Of a DNA stretch of 61,875 bases, positions 48,474-56,268 are shown piece after piece (positions within the stretch are counted from its first letter, which is position 1; every line of letters begins with the position of its first letter). A model generated the notes under the pieces. The model was not told where the DNA came from. It worked only from the letters and a program-made list of their open reading frames with translations, and did not search any database. Made by a program: the position numbers and the translations under genes. Location of the stretch: IMG/VR virus record IMGVR_UViG_3300013102_000009, positions 1-61,875 of that record. One strand, written 5' to 3'. This stretch comes from a virus.

Positions 48474-48839
48474 ATGGCAACTCCCTCACCCGCACTGGAA
48501 ATGCTGGCAATCAAGGCTCTTCGCGCTGAGATTGCAGCCAAGAAGGCAGCAGCAGAATACGAAGAGGCCAAGCTCAACTTTGTTGAGCAGGCTGAAAAAG
48601 AGCAGATGCTCAACCCTGACCTCAAGGCCGTTGGCCCGGTGAAGCTGGCAGTCACGGAGAACCGCTTCTTCGACTTGGACACCGCTATCACGCTGGTGCC
48701 TGAAGAGGTTGTGGAAGAGTCCAAGGTCACCGTTGTGGACACGGCTCTCCTGAAGCAGCACATGACGCCTATTCAGGTGGAAGCTGCCATGAAGTTCCAC
48801 CCGAAGAAGTACAAGGTTGGCTTCAAGGTCAACAAGTAA
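48474..48839 (+). CDS. hypothetical alpha-helical protein (121 aa)
   Basis: N-terminal Ala/Lys/Glu helix (MLAIKALRAEIAAKKAAAEYEEAKL), then a small beta part (VKLAVTENRFFDLDTAITLVP..KYKVGFKV). ATG with AAAGGAACTG upstream. Not recognised; ends at a strong terminator. Confidence 0.6.
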   Translation: MATPSPALEMLAIKALRAEIAAKKAAAEYEEAKLNFVEQAEKEQMLNPDLKAVGPVKLAVTENRFFDLDTAITLVPEEVVEESKVTVVDTALLKQHMTPIQVEAAMKFHPKKYKVGFKVNK

Positions 48840-48854
48840 CCCATGTCACATAGG

Positions 48855-48885
48855 AAGACCCCCTCCAGTGGAGGGGGTCTTTTTG
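48855..48885. terminator. bidirectional terminator between converging genes
   Basis: AAGACCCCCTCC and GGAGGGGGTCTT form a 12-bp stem with an AGT loop and TTTTTG downstream. Sits between 48474-48839 (+) and 48892-49257 (-). Confidence 0.9.
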
Positions 48886-48891
48886 TTTGGG

Positions 48892-49257
48892 CTAGGACTC
48901 GTGAATTCTTCCGTTTCTCAGAATGGGCAGGTGCTCAAAAGGGAGTAGATCACCCCTAGCAAAAACTAGCTGCCTGTGTCCGAACCTGATCTTATTCAAC
49001 GCCACTTTGTAAACCGCTATGTTGAAGCCTGTCAGGTCCAATGACCGTTTGTGACCACGGAACCACCATTCAAGGTCTTCCCGGCTTCCAAAGCCACAGT
49101 ATTCCCTCTTCACGAGCTTGGCTATGCCGTCTTCGTTAGGGTGTGGCCGGTTCTTATGGTGCGCGTCGTGCATACGACGAAGTTCAGTGAACTTGTGGTT
49201 GTAAGGACCGGCTCCCCGCCAGTTCTCAACCCTATAAACAGAGACCCCAGATGTCAT
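48892..49257 (-). CDS. conserved phage protein of unknown function (121 aa)
   Basis: The only leftward gene in this arm. Begins VSVYRVENWRGAGPYNH, then CGFGSREDLEWWFRGHKRSLDLTGFNIAVYKV..IRFGHRQLVF. This layout (cGf.s...l..WF....l...Gf.i..Y.v...G..Q..F) is a recurrent unnamed phage protein. ATG start. Flanked by a terminator and a divergent promoter region. Confidence 0.68.
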   Translation of the reverse strand: MTSGVSVYRVENWRGAGPYNHKFTELRRMHDAHHKNRPHPNEDGIAKLVKREYCGFGSREDLEWWFRGHKRSLDLTGFNIAVYKVALNKIRFGHRQLVFARGDLLPFEHLPILRNGRIHES

Positions 49258-49426
49258 GAGCAGTAGCTAATCATCCAGCGTGTGGATTTGCAAACTACAA
49301 GCGTGTCGTTATCCAACCGTTATGGAACAAACGTAATTGACTTTGACAAAAGGGTTGACTGTGCTAATGCGGCGGGGTAAGTTTGTATCAGTAGCAAGGA
49401 GCTACCCACTACCGAAAGGCAAGACA
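49258..49426. other. divergent intergenic region
   Basis: 169 bases between the leftward gene 48892-49257 and the DGQHR gene. Contains the rightward promoter at 49343-49370; leftward promoter elements are not clear. Confidence 0.5.
49343..49370 (+). promoter_or_regulatory. promoter TTGACA-N16-TAATGC
   Basis: TTGACA at 49343-49348, spacer 16, TAATGC at 49365-49370 preceded by TG. Two further TTGAC words (49337 and 49355) overlap it. Drives the DGQHR gene. Confidence 0.6.
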
Positions 49427-50623
49427 ATGACTGCAACAGCAACCCTCGCAAAGTCCGTAGCCAACACGGCCAACAAGGCATCCAAGATGGAGATTGCTAC
49501 CACGCTGATCCCCGGCAAGGTGGCAGTGGCCCTCATGACGCCGGACAAGCTGCACGCTCTCAAGTTCGTGTCCTCCTACTCAGCACAAGACCCGCAGAGC
49601 ACGGACACCCACGAGAAGCACGGCTACCAGCGTGATCCTGATGAGTCCCGCTTTCCCGGCATCGGTCGCCACTACTACACAGGTGACAACCGCTACCACA
49701 TCCCGAACCTGCTGGTCTCGGTACGGGTCTACGAACCCAAGCAGCGGACCCGCTTCAACACCCTGTTCAATCAGGGCGCTATCTCCAAAATCCACAAGGA
49801 ATTCGGCACGAGCGTCTTCTCCATCCTTGACGGCCAGCACCGCGAAGGTGGTCTGTTCTACGCATGGAAGAAGTGGGAAGACTTCAACGCCATGATCCCC
49901 ATCACCCTGTACTACGGGATGACCTTTGAAGAGGAAGCACGCCTCTTTGACGAAATCAACACCAAGCAGAAGAAGCTCGCGACGGCGCTGATTGAAGCCA
50001 CGAAGGTCCACCTTGAAGCAGGGGATGACTCCCACGCGCAGAAGCTTCGCGAAATTGCTCTGGGTCTCTCTCAAGATCGTGACTCGGTGTGGAAGAACTT
50101 GGTCAACATGACAGGTGCTCGCGGTAGCGGCAAGCCCGTCTCCTACGCAGCAATGCGGCGCTCCACCGGCTACATGCTTCCAGCACAACTCATGACACGG
50201 TTGGAGGATCGCGGTCTCAACCCGGAGCGAGTCGTGAAGAAGTACTGGGAGTTCGTTGCCAAGGCTTGCGACACGGCTTGGAATGAAGAGCCTGTGTACG
50301 TGGAAGTGGACGGTGAGACCGTACAGGCTGAGGTCAAGTACCGGCTCAAGCACCTTGTGGGGGTGTCCTCAGTCTTCAAGCTGGGAGGGGACATTGCCGG
50401 GACGGCACTGGACAAGTCCGCCAACAACGAGGACTTCTGGAAGATCATGGAAGCCTACGTCGCCAAGCTTGGCGAAGTGGATTGGATCATGGCTCGCAAC
50501 AACCCATGGACCACCACTTCAGCCGGTTACGGCGGCAGTGGGCACCTGTACCAGATGCTCTACGAATTGGTCTACATGGACAAGATGCCCGGTGACGAGG
50601 ACTTGCCGACAGAGAGCAAGTAA
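49427..50623 (+). CDS. DGQHR-domain protein, DndB/ParB-like (398 aa)
   Basis: ATG at 49427 with AAAGGCAAG upstream. Residues 135-139 are DGQHR and residues about 174-185 are FDEINTKQKKL, the two signatures of the DGQHR family that includes DndB, the regulator of DNA phosphorothioation, and ParB-like nucleases. Acts on DNA in some relatives; whether it cuts, modifies or regulates here is unknown. Well-separated promoter and terminator mark it as a single-gene unit. Possible counter-defence role is inference. Confidence 0.78.
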   Translation: MTATATLAKSVANTANKASKMEIATTLIPGKVAVALMTPDKLHALKFVSSYSAQDPQSTDTHEKHGYQRDPDESRFPGIGRHYYTGDNRYHIPNLLVSVRVYEPKQRTRFNTLFNQGAISKIHKEFGTSVFSILDGQHREGGLFYAWKKWEDFNAMIPITLYYGMTFEEEARLFDEINTKQKKLATALIEATKVHLEAGDDSHAQKLREIALGLSQDRDSVWKNLVNMTGARGSGKPVSYAAMRRSTGYMLPAQLMTRLEDRGLNPERVVKKYWEFVAKACDTAWNEEPVYVEVDGETVQAEVKYRLKHLVGVSSVFKLGGDIAGTALDKSANNEDFWKIMEAYVAKLGEVDWIMARNNPWTTTSAGYGGSGHLYQMLYELVYMDKMPGDEDLPTESK

Positions 50624-50644
50624 CAACTTCATAACATGAAAGAT

Positions 50645-50670
50645 AAACCCCGGAAACGGGGTTTTCTTTT
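50645..50670 (+). terminator. terminator after the DGQHR gene
   Basis: AAACCCCG and CGGGGTTT with a GAAA tetraloop followed by TCTTTT. Compact and typical. Confidence 0.82.
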
Positions 50671-50697
50671 GCCCTGAAAAGAGGTAGGTTAGTAACT

Positions 50698-50916
50698 ATG
50701 ACAAAGCAAAGGAAGCAGAAGTGGACACACCCCGAATTCTACCGTGACGCTATTGCAATACTCGCAGCCATACTCGCAGGTATCGTTGTGCTGGCAATTA
50801 TTGGTTACTACCTGAACACCAACTTCTTGACCCCCGCAGGCTTTGTGGGTATCGGGGTCTGGACTGTAATTCGTTTTGCACTACTTGTAAGGACGTACAA
50901 GCTTGAAACTCACTGA
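50698..50916 (+). CDS. small membrane protein (72 aa)
   Basis: Two membrane segments (AIAILAAILAGIVVLAIIGYY and FVGIGVWTVIRFALLV) with a basic N-terminus. Overlaps the RNA ligase start by 14 bases. Unknown role. Confidence 0.65.
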   Translation: MTKQRKQKWTHPEFYRDAIAILAAILAGIVVLAIIGYYLNTNFLTPAGFVGIGVWTVIRFALLVRTYKLETH

Positions 50917-52075
50917 TCTGTTTGACGTAGACCTCCTGAACGAAGAAATCAAGAACGGCTACGTTCGCAAGACCCTCCACCCAACGTTGCCGCTGGCAAT
51001 CCTCAACTACACAGAGAAGGCCGCGTTCGACCGGCACTGGACGCCTGTCACCCGTAGGTGCCGGGGCTTGATCTACCGTCAGGCGACTGGACAGGTCATT
51101 GCCAGCGGTCCCGCCAAGTTCTTCAACTACGGTGAGTCCAGCGCTGTCCAGTACCCGCTTGATACCCCTGTCCGCGTCGTCCCGAAGGAGGACGGCTCAC
51201 TAGGTATTGGCTGGTACTACGAAGACAACGAAGGTGATTGGCACTGGGGCATCTCCACACGCGGCAGTTTCGCTTCCGAGCAGGCAGAACACGCTACGGC
51301 ACTGGTGAAGTTCGCACCGGCTGAGGATCGTAACAAGCACCACTATGACCTCCTGCTTGAGTCACTGGAGCAGTACAGGGGACAGAATGAAACCTACATT
51401 TGCGAGATTGTCTACCCTGCCAACAAGATCGTTCTGGACTACAAGGGTGCTGACAAGGTAATCCCTTTGGGAGTGGTGGAAAACAGGACCGGCCTCATTG
51501 ACTGGCGTCCTTGGACGTTCAATGACTGGGATGACAGGATCATCACTCTGGCCGAAGCTCTCATGCTCCCTATTCCAGAGGGCAAGGAAGGCTACGTACT
51601 GGATGTGCTGAATGACAAGGGTGAGGTCATTGACCACCTGAAGCTCAAGGGCGACTGGTACAAGATGATGCACGCAGCTATTTTCGGCCTGACCGAGAAG
51701 CGTGTGTGGGAGGCATGGAGCCTGCACGCTGATGACTTCATTCAGGAGCTTCCTGACGAACTCCAGCCGTGGGCACTCAAGGTCTGGAGCCGTCTCGATG
51801 ATGAATACGGCGCTCTGTCCTTCAAGGTATCCACAGCCTTCAGGAACATTTGCAGTAAACTTGGCTGGGACGCAGACCGTAAGGAATTTGCTATTGAGGT
51901 CATGAAAGACTACCCTGAATTGTCAGGGGCATTGTTCGCTTCCCTTGACCATGACGAACACAAGCGTATGGAATGGATTGACAAGAAGGTCAAGCCCACC
52001 AAACATGTCCCCTTCAACGCACACGATGTGCAGCACATCCCCGTAAAACAGCAGCAAGAAAAGGTGGCAGCATAG
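50903..52075 (+). CDS. T4 Rnl1-like RNA ligase (390 aa)
   Basis: Joins 5'-phosphate and 3'-hydroxyl RNA ends using ATP. Nucleotidyltransferase motif I is PKEDGSLG with the adenylylated Lys at K95; further motifs are YICEIVYP (IIIa region), EGYVLDV (IV) and HLKLKGDWY (V). The C-terminal 150 residues are helical, as in Rnl1. Downstream of it lies the end-healing kinase, so the two can repair tRNAs cut by host anticodon nucleases. TTG start within the membrane-protein gene. Confidence 0.9.
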   Translation: MKLTDLFDVDLLNEEIKNGYVRKTLHPTLPLAILNYTEKAAFDRHWTPVTRRCRGLIYRQATGQVIASGPAKFFNYGESSAVQYPLDTPVRVVPKEDGSLGIGWYYEDNEGDWHWGISTRGSFASEQAEHATALVKFAPAEDRNKHHYDLLLESLEQYRGQNETYICEIVYPANKIVLDYKGADKVIPLGVVENRTGLIDWRPWTFNDWDDRIITLAEALMLPIPEGKEGYVLDVLNDKGEVIDHLKLKGDWYKMMHAAIFGLTEKRVWEAWSLHADDFIQELPDELQPWALKVWSRLDDEYGALSFKVSTAFRNICSKLGWDADRKEFAIEVMKDYPELSGALFASLDHDEHKRMEWIDKKVKPTKHVPFNAHDVQHIPVKQQQEKVAA

Positions 52076-52317
52076 AAGCCATTGCCGGTGTCCTGAAGGC
52101 TCACCGGCCAGTTACCTTCAACCACCTAGCAGGACTCCACTGCAACGCAGCAGACTGTGACGTTGTTGTGGCTAGCATGATGGACTTCTTCCTGCACCAA
52201 GCAGAAGTAATCGAAAGGGAATGCATTGCCAAAACTGACAGTAACAAGAGGTCTTCCCGGCTCTGGAAAGAGCACGTGGGCAAGGCACCACGGCGCAGGA
52301 GTACCCGTAGAGCGTGA
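52072..52317 (+). CDS. open frame without standard start between ligase and kinase (81 codons)
   Basis: Fills the 150-base gap between ligase and kinase. The frame opens at ATA 52072, overlapping the ligase TAG, and reads IEAIAGVLKAHRPVTFNHLA then a helix, like a winged-helix unit. No ATG, GTG or TTG occurs before GTG 52168. AAGGTGG is four bases before the ATA. The last 30 codons overlap the kinase start in another frame and look unstructured. Confidence 0.35.
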   Translation: MEAIAGVLKAHRPVTFNHLAGLHCNAADCDVVVASMMDFFLHQAEVIERECIAKTDSNKRSSRLWKEHVGKAPRRRSTRRA

Positions 52318-53161
52318 CATGATCCGCAAGGAACTGTTTGGTTCCTACTGGACAGGTAATCAGGAGGATGAGAACCTTGTCACTAAGCTTCAGATGAAGC
52401 GTGTGAAGGGTCTCCTGAAGCTGGGTATGGATGTCATTGTCTCTGACACCAACCTCCCTGACCGCTCTGTGAAGCGCTGGATGCAGGTCTGCCACGACAC
52501 AGGGGCACAGGGCTTCATCAAGGACTTCCGGCACGTGGACTTGGAAACGGTGCTGGAGAACAACAACAGTGCCGTGCGTCGCGCTGAGGGCAAGCTGGTT
52601 CCTCCAGAGGTCATCGTGGACAAGCACAAGCGCTTCATTGAAGGCCGTGACCTCAGCAAGCCGGTAGTCTTCACTCCCAAGGTGGAGAAGGAACTTGAGG
52701 TTGTGCCCTACGAGCAGCCGACGACGCCGCTGACTCAGCAGGCAGTCATCTTTGACATTGACGGTACCCTTGCGATCATGGGGGACCGTTCCCCCTACGA
52801 TGGTGCCAAGGTCTGGATGGACACTGTAAATCAGGACGTTCATATGGCCTTGTTCCAGTCATGGTTGTCTGGAGACAAGATCATCATTGTCACTGGACGT
52901 GACGAAATCTACAGGTCTGTCACTGAGGCTTGGCTTAGGAACAACAAAATTGAATACGATGCACTCTACATGCGTCCCACGGAACCGGGGGAGAAGCGTG
53001 AGGACAGCATCATCAAGTACGAACTGTTCAACAAGCACATCCGCCCGAAGAACTACCGAATCATCGGTGTGTACGATGACCGGCACCGTGTGCTTCGCAT
53101 GTGGCGCAAGCTTGGCTTGACGACGTTCCACGTCAACGGGCCGGATGCAGGCGACTTCTAA
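52226..53161 (+). CDS. polynucleotide 5'-kinase/3'-phosphatase, T4 Pnkp-like (311 aa)
   Basis: Heals RNA (or DNA) ends for the ligase. The N-terminal kinase has P-loop GLPGSGKST (residues 9-17) and VIVSDTNLPDRS; the C-terminal HAD phosphatase has DIDGTLA (D177 and D179), IIIVTGRDE and IGVYDDR. Both activities appear intact and length matches T4 Pnkp. TTG start with AAAGGG upstream. With the ligase and phage tRNAs it forms a complete RNA repair route. Confidence 0.92.
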   Translation: MPKLTVTRGLPGSGKSTWARHHGAGVPVERDMIRKELFGSYWTGNQEDENLVTKLQMKRVKGLLKLGMDVIVSDTNLPDRSVKRWMQVCHDTGAQGFIKDFRHVDLETVLENNNSAVRRAEGKLVPPEVIVDKHKRFIEGRDLSKPVVFTPKVEKELEVVPYEQPTTPLTQQAVIFDIDGTLAIMGDRSPYDGAKVWMDTVNQDVHMALFQSWLSGDKIIIVTGRDEIYRSVTEAWLRNNKIEYDALYMRPTEPGEKREDSIIKYELFNKHIRPKNYRIIGVYDDRHRVLRMWRKLGLTTFHVNGPDAGDF

Positions 53162-53168
53162 AAAGTTT

Positions 53169-53209
53169 CTCTCAGAGGGCTTGACAAACCCTCTGAGAGT
53201 TACTAAGCT
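53169..53209 (+). promoter_or_regulatory. promoter inside an 11-bp palindrome
   Basis: CTCTCAGAGGG (53169-53179) and CCCTCTGAGAG (53189-53199) are perfect complements. The loop holds TTGACA (53181-53186), and TAAGCT (53204-53209) lies 17 bases on. A repressor bound to the palindrome would cover the -35. The hairpin might also end the kinase transcript. Confidence 0.7.
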
Positions 53210-53231
53210 TTAGATATAACGAAAGGGAAAT

Positions 53232-53783
53232 GTGAAACTCACTGAATATCAGCATGAGGCACTGAAGACAGCGATTTACCCTGTAGATCGTGAGCTTGAC
53301 TACACAGTGCTTGGACTTCTGTCCGAAGTAGGCGAACTTGGAGAAGCCTACGCAGCAGGTAAGCAGGGCTGGGGATACTCACAGGCAGCACTTGAGCAGT
53401 TGTTCTCCGAAGCTGGAGACTGCTACTGGTACCTCGCAGCCGTGGCAGACGCGATCAACTCGCCTCTTGGCAGCATCGTCACCGTTGATACTGTACGCCA
53501 AGCGCAGTACCTCAGCAGCCGTGGCCTCACTGTCCTTGAGATTGTCAGGGCAGCTTCGGCAATCGCTGGAGTGGTCAAGAAGGCAATCCGCGACAATGAC
53601 GGTTACCTGTCTGACAAGGGACGCGAAACAATCAAGACTGAACTCGCAACAGCGTGGGTACACCTTGACAATTTGGCTGTCCTGTTCGGAGGCCGTGGTG
53701 AGGCGATCCGAGCCAAGAACCTCAATAAGCTTGCTGACAGGGCCGCGCGTGGTGTGCTGGCAGGATCGGGGAACACCCGTTGA
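53232..53783 (+). CDS. MazG-like nucleotide pyrophosphohydrolase (183 aa)
   Basis: The all-alpha MazG core: LLSEVGELGEAYAAG (residues 29-43) and FSEAGDCYWYLAAVADAI carry the metal-binding E-x-x-E-x-x and E-x-x-D residues. The middle has a second helix set (GVVKKAIRD). MazG homologues hydrolyse NTPs or ppGpp, which may keep host metabolism active. GTG start from its own promoter. Confidence 0.85.
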   Translation: MKLTEYQHEALKTAIYPVDRELDYTVLGLLSEVGELGEAYAAGKQGWGYSQAALEQLFSEAGDCYWYLAAVADAINSPLGSIVTVDTVRQAQYLSSRGLTVLEIVRAASAIAGVVKKAIRDNDGYLSDKGRETIKTELATAWVHLDNLAVLFGGRGEAIRAKNLNKLADRAARGVLAGSGNTR

Positions 53784-54157
53784 AAGTCAAGGAATCCCAC
53801 ATTGCGCTGCTGAGGACGATGTACGGTCCTAAGCAGGAGAAGGCAGACCTTCTCATGGTGCAGAACGCTATCCAGCGTATGTCCGAGAAGGAACAGGAGC
53901 AATTCAGCGCCTTCATGATCCAAGCTGGTGAGGTATTCACCGATCTCATGGAAGACCTTGACCGTGAGCTTGAAAAGCTTGCAGACATCTTCCCTGACGA
54001 AGAAGACCCACGCAACTGGGATGCTGACGACTTCCTGAAGTTTGAAGCTGCCATTGCAGGGCACGAGTACGAAGAGTTGTGGAGAACCTACGCTCTCCAA
54101 AAAGACAATCTCCACCTTGTGTGGGCTAAAGTACTGGAGCGTATTGACAAACTCTGA
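53780..54157 (+). CDS. hypothetical acidic protein (125 aa)
   Basis: TTG start in a four-base overlap. Helical and acidic (VQNAIQRMSEKEQEQFSAFMIQ..LEDLDRELEKLADIFPDEED). Not recognised. Confidence 0.6.
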   Translation: MKVKESHIALLRTMYGPKQEKADLLMVQNAIQRMSEKEQEQFSAFMIQAGEVFTDLMEDLDRELEKLADIFPDEEDPRNWDADDFLKFEAAIAGHEYEELWRTYALQKDNLHLVWAKVLERIDKL

Positions 54158-54440
54158 ATTCTTCAAGGACGAATTCACCCGCCTTGTCGCTGAAACATCT
54201 CCAGAGTGCACGGAAGCGAATCCTGATTATTGGTTCGCTGATGAGCATGACGAAGATGAGAAGTACGGCAAGTCAGAGCAAGCAATTGCAGCGGGTATCT
54301 GCAAGCGTTGTCCGATCAAGCATCCCTGCTTGCAGTATGCACTAACTACGAATCAGACTCACGGTATCTGGGGCGGTCTCTTGCCAGCACAGAGGCATAG
54401 CTACCTCAATCAGATGAACAGGTCTGAGGGTCGCCTTTGA
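54144..54440 (+). CDS. WhiB-family transcription regulator (98 aa)
   Basis: Iron-sulfur protein specific to actinobacteria and their phages. The four Cys are C22, C53, C56 and C62 (C-x30-C-x2-C-x5-C), followed by THGIWGGLLPAQR, the family's GIWGG turn. TTG at 54144 overlaps the upstream gene. Phage WhiB proteins can interfere with host WhiB and alter septation; the effect here is unknown. Confidence 0.9.
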   Translation: MTNSEFFKDEFTRLVAETSPECTEANPDYWFADEHDEDEKYGKSEQAIAAGICKRCPIKHPCLQYALTTNQTHGIWGGLLPAQRHSYLNQMNRSEGRL

Positions 54441-55117
54441 GAATATCAACGCTTGAACGGTTGATACTCGCAGAGATTACCAAGCCAACTGATAGAGGCC
54501 AGCAGAAGTCTGTTGGTCCCAGTCAGATCGGTGGTTGTCCCCGCTGTTTGGGTGAAGCTCTCGCACTACGATTGCCCGAGCAATATCCTGATTTGCAGCA
54601 TGAGGAAAACTTTGGTCTGGGTAGCTGGATTGGTAGCTGTGTCCACTTTTGGGCAGAGCACAACTTTGAAATCCCCGGTGCTATCAAAGAGCAGAAGAAC
54701 TTTGTCTACCACCTGAAAGGATATGGGGACATCAAAGGTTCAACTGACTTGTATGTTGACGGCCACATTGTTGACTACAAGACGCTGGGTAAGTACATGT
54801 ACGACGAATGCTGCTTGCAATATCTGTTGGAACCGGGTAAGCTACCGAAGGTTGAATACAGGGCACAGCAACACTTGTACGGGCTGGGTTGGGAACTTGC
54901 AGGCTACCCCGTCAAGACGGTAAGCTTGTGTGTTATCCCCAAGATAAGTAATCGGAAAGAAGACATCAAGTTCTTCACCGAAGACTACAACCGCGCTTAT
55001 GCAGAAGGTGTGCTGAAGCGGTTGGAGAAAATCTGGCAGTGGGTCCAAGAGGGCAAGCTTGAAGAGTTGCCCATTGACGATGACTGCTACAGGTGCAAGA
55101 GAGTCCTCTACAGATAG
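54437..55117 (+). CDS. Cas4/RecB-like PD-(D/E)XK exonuclease (226 aa)
   Basis: GDIKGSTDLYVDGHIVDYKTLG (residues about 97-118) gives D and D-x-K of the nuclease core; an earlier His/Cys region (CPRCLGE, near residue 35) and DDDCYRCKRV at the end give four Cys for an iron-sulfur cluster as in Cas4/AddB. QQHLYGLGWELAG is motif IV-like. Probably works with the recombinase-like ATPase two genes on. TTG start in an overlap. Confidence 0.85.
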   Translation: MRISTLERLILAEITKPTDRGQQKSVGPSQIGGCPRCLGEALALRLPEQYPDLQHEENFGLGSWIGSCVHFWAEHNFEIPGAIKEQKNFVYHLKGYGDIKGSTDLYVDGHIVDYKTLGKYMYDECCLQYLLEPGKLPKVEYRAQQHLYGLGWELAGYPVKTVSLCVIPKISNRKEDIKFFTEDYNRAYAEGVLKRLEKIWQWVQEGKLEELPIDDDCYRCKRVLYR

Positions 55118-55124
55118 GAACGTA

Positions 55125-55325
55125 GTGAAAATTGGCGATAGAGTAGAAGTTACTCAAGGGTTTGAAGGGCATCCCGCTTGGGTTGGACGCACTGGGACCA
55201 TCTCTGAGGTACCTGTAAGCCCCATCATGAAGTACGCTTTCGTAGTGTCCTTGGATGCCACAAATGACGAAGACGCTGACTCACTAGCTGTCTACGCTCA
55301 TGAAGTGGCGTTGATCAATGACTGA
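55125..55325 (+). CDS. single-domain SH3/KOW-like protein (66 aa)
   Basis: MKIGDRVEVTQGFEGHPAW, then GRTGTISEVPVSP: a complete unit of the genome-wide SH3/KOW-like family, with a typical G-T-x-x turn. GTG start with TAGGAACG upstream. Overlaps the next gene. Confidence 0.68.
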   Translation: MKIGDRVEVTQGFEGHPAWVGRTGTISEVPVSPIMKYAFVVSLDATNDEDADSLAVYAHEVALIND

Positions 55326-55491
55326 AGCTGAAAAGCGAGAACACGCGCTCCGTCTGGCGAAAGACTGGATGCAAGACTACGAGTTCCTGAACGTTGTTGA
55401 GGACTGGGACTTGGTAGAAGAAGACGCCAGTGAAGAAGACCTGCTGGCAATCCACGCAATGGTACAAAAAGTAAAGGTAAGCATTGACTGA
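55318..55491 (+). CDS. small acidic protein (57 aa)
   Basis: ATG in an eight-base overlap. Acidic helices (EKREHALRLAKDWMQDYEFL, DLVEEDASEEDLLAIHAMVQ). Overlaps the ATPase start by eight bases. Not recognised. Confidence 0.6.
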   Translation: MTEAEKREHALRLAKDWMQDYEFLNVVEDWDLVEEDASEEDLLAIHAMVQKVKVSID

Positions 55492-56242
55492 TAATGAAAT
55501 GGACGATCCGTTCGTTGACTTCGATCTTTCCAGCTTGGGGCTGAGTATGGCAGAGCCTACCAAGGCTGTTGAGAAGCACACGATCCTCTTGTATGGTCGT
55601 CACCGTGTGGGTAAGTCCACACTGGCAGCGTCGATTGCAGACGTTGAAGGTAAGTATCCGATTCTCTGGGTAGCTGCTGAAGACGGCACCACGGCATTTG
55701 AGGGTCTGTACCCTGAAGGCCGTATCAAGGTAGTCAACGTCCGAACGTGGAAAGAGATTCAGGCTCTCGTTGAGAAGGTCTTGGATGAAGAAACCCCGTT
55801 CAAGACTGTCGTGTTCGACACGTTGGGCCAGATTCAGGAAATCATCAAGCGTGACTACCTGAAGGCGAACAAGTCTTCTGACTTCGCAATGTGGGCACAG
55901 ATCGCGGACAACCTCACTTGGCTGGTAGACGCCTTCCAAGACAAGGATCAGCCGTACAACGCGGTCTTCATTGCTCACACGGAGAAGGTCAAGGATGATA
56001 ACCTTGGCTCTGTACTTCTCTCACCTTACTTCCTTGGTAAGAAGTCCATTGTGGACATCCCCAAGATTCCTGACACCATTGCCTACCTTGCGAAAGCAAC
56101 GGACGGCGACGGAGAAACAGTGCGTGTGCTTCAGTTGACAAGCACTGACAGGATTGACGCTGGCAGCCGTCTGGAACACAAGTTGCCGAAACAAATGGTG
56201 AATCCGACGTTCAAGGAATTTTTTGGACACCTGAGTCGTTAG
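55484..56242 (+). CDS. RecA-like AAA ATPase, Sak4-type (252 aa)
   Basis: Walker A is YGRHRVGKST (K44), Walker B about residue 107 (VVFDTLGQ), with VFIAHTEK as sensor. The fold and length match Sak4/AAA_24 ATPases, which pair with ssDNA-binding proteins and promote strand annealing. The neighbouring OB-fold-like gene and nuclease support a recombination module. TTG start. Confidence 0.82.
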   Translation: MTDNEMDDPFVDFDLSSLGLSMAEPTKAVEKHTILLYGRHRVGKSTLAASIADVEGKYPILWVAAEDGTTAFEGLYPEGRIKVVNVRTWKEIQALVEKVLDEETPFKTVVFDTLGQIQEIIKRDYLKANKSSDFAMWAQIADNLTWLVDAFQDKDQPYNAVFIAHTEKVKDDNLGSVLLSPYFLGKKSIVDIPKIPDTIAYLAKATDGDGETVRVLQLTSTDRIDAGSRLEHKLPKQMVNPTFKEFFGHLSR

Positions 56243-56268
56243 CACCATAGCTACAAAGCAGTACAGCA

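Noticed and set aside
53169-53199. Plain terminator
   Set aside because: No U-run on the + strand after the hairpin, and the loop holds a promoter -35, so I list it as a regulatory site.
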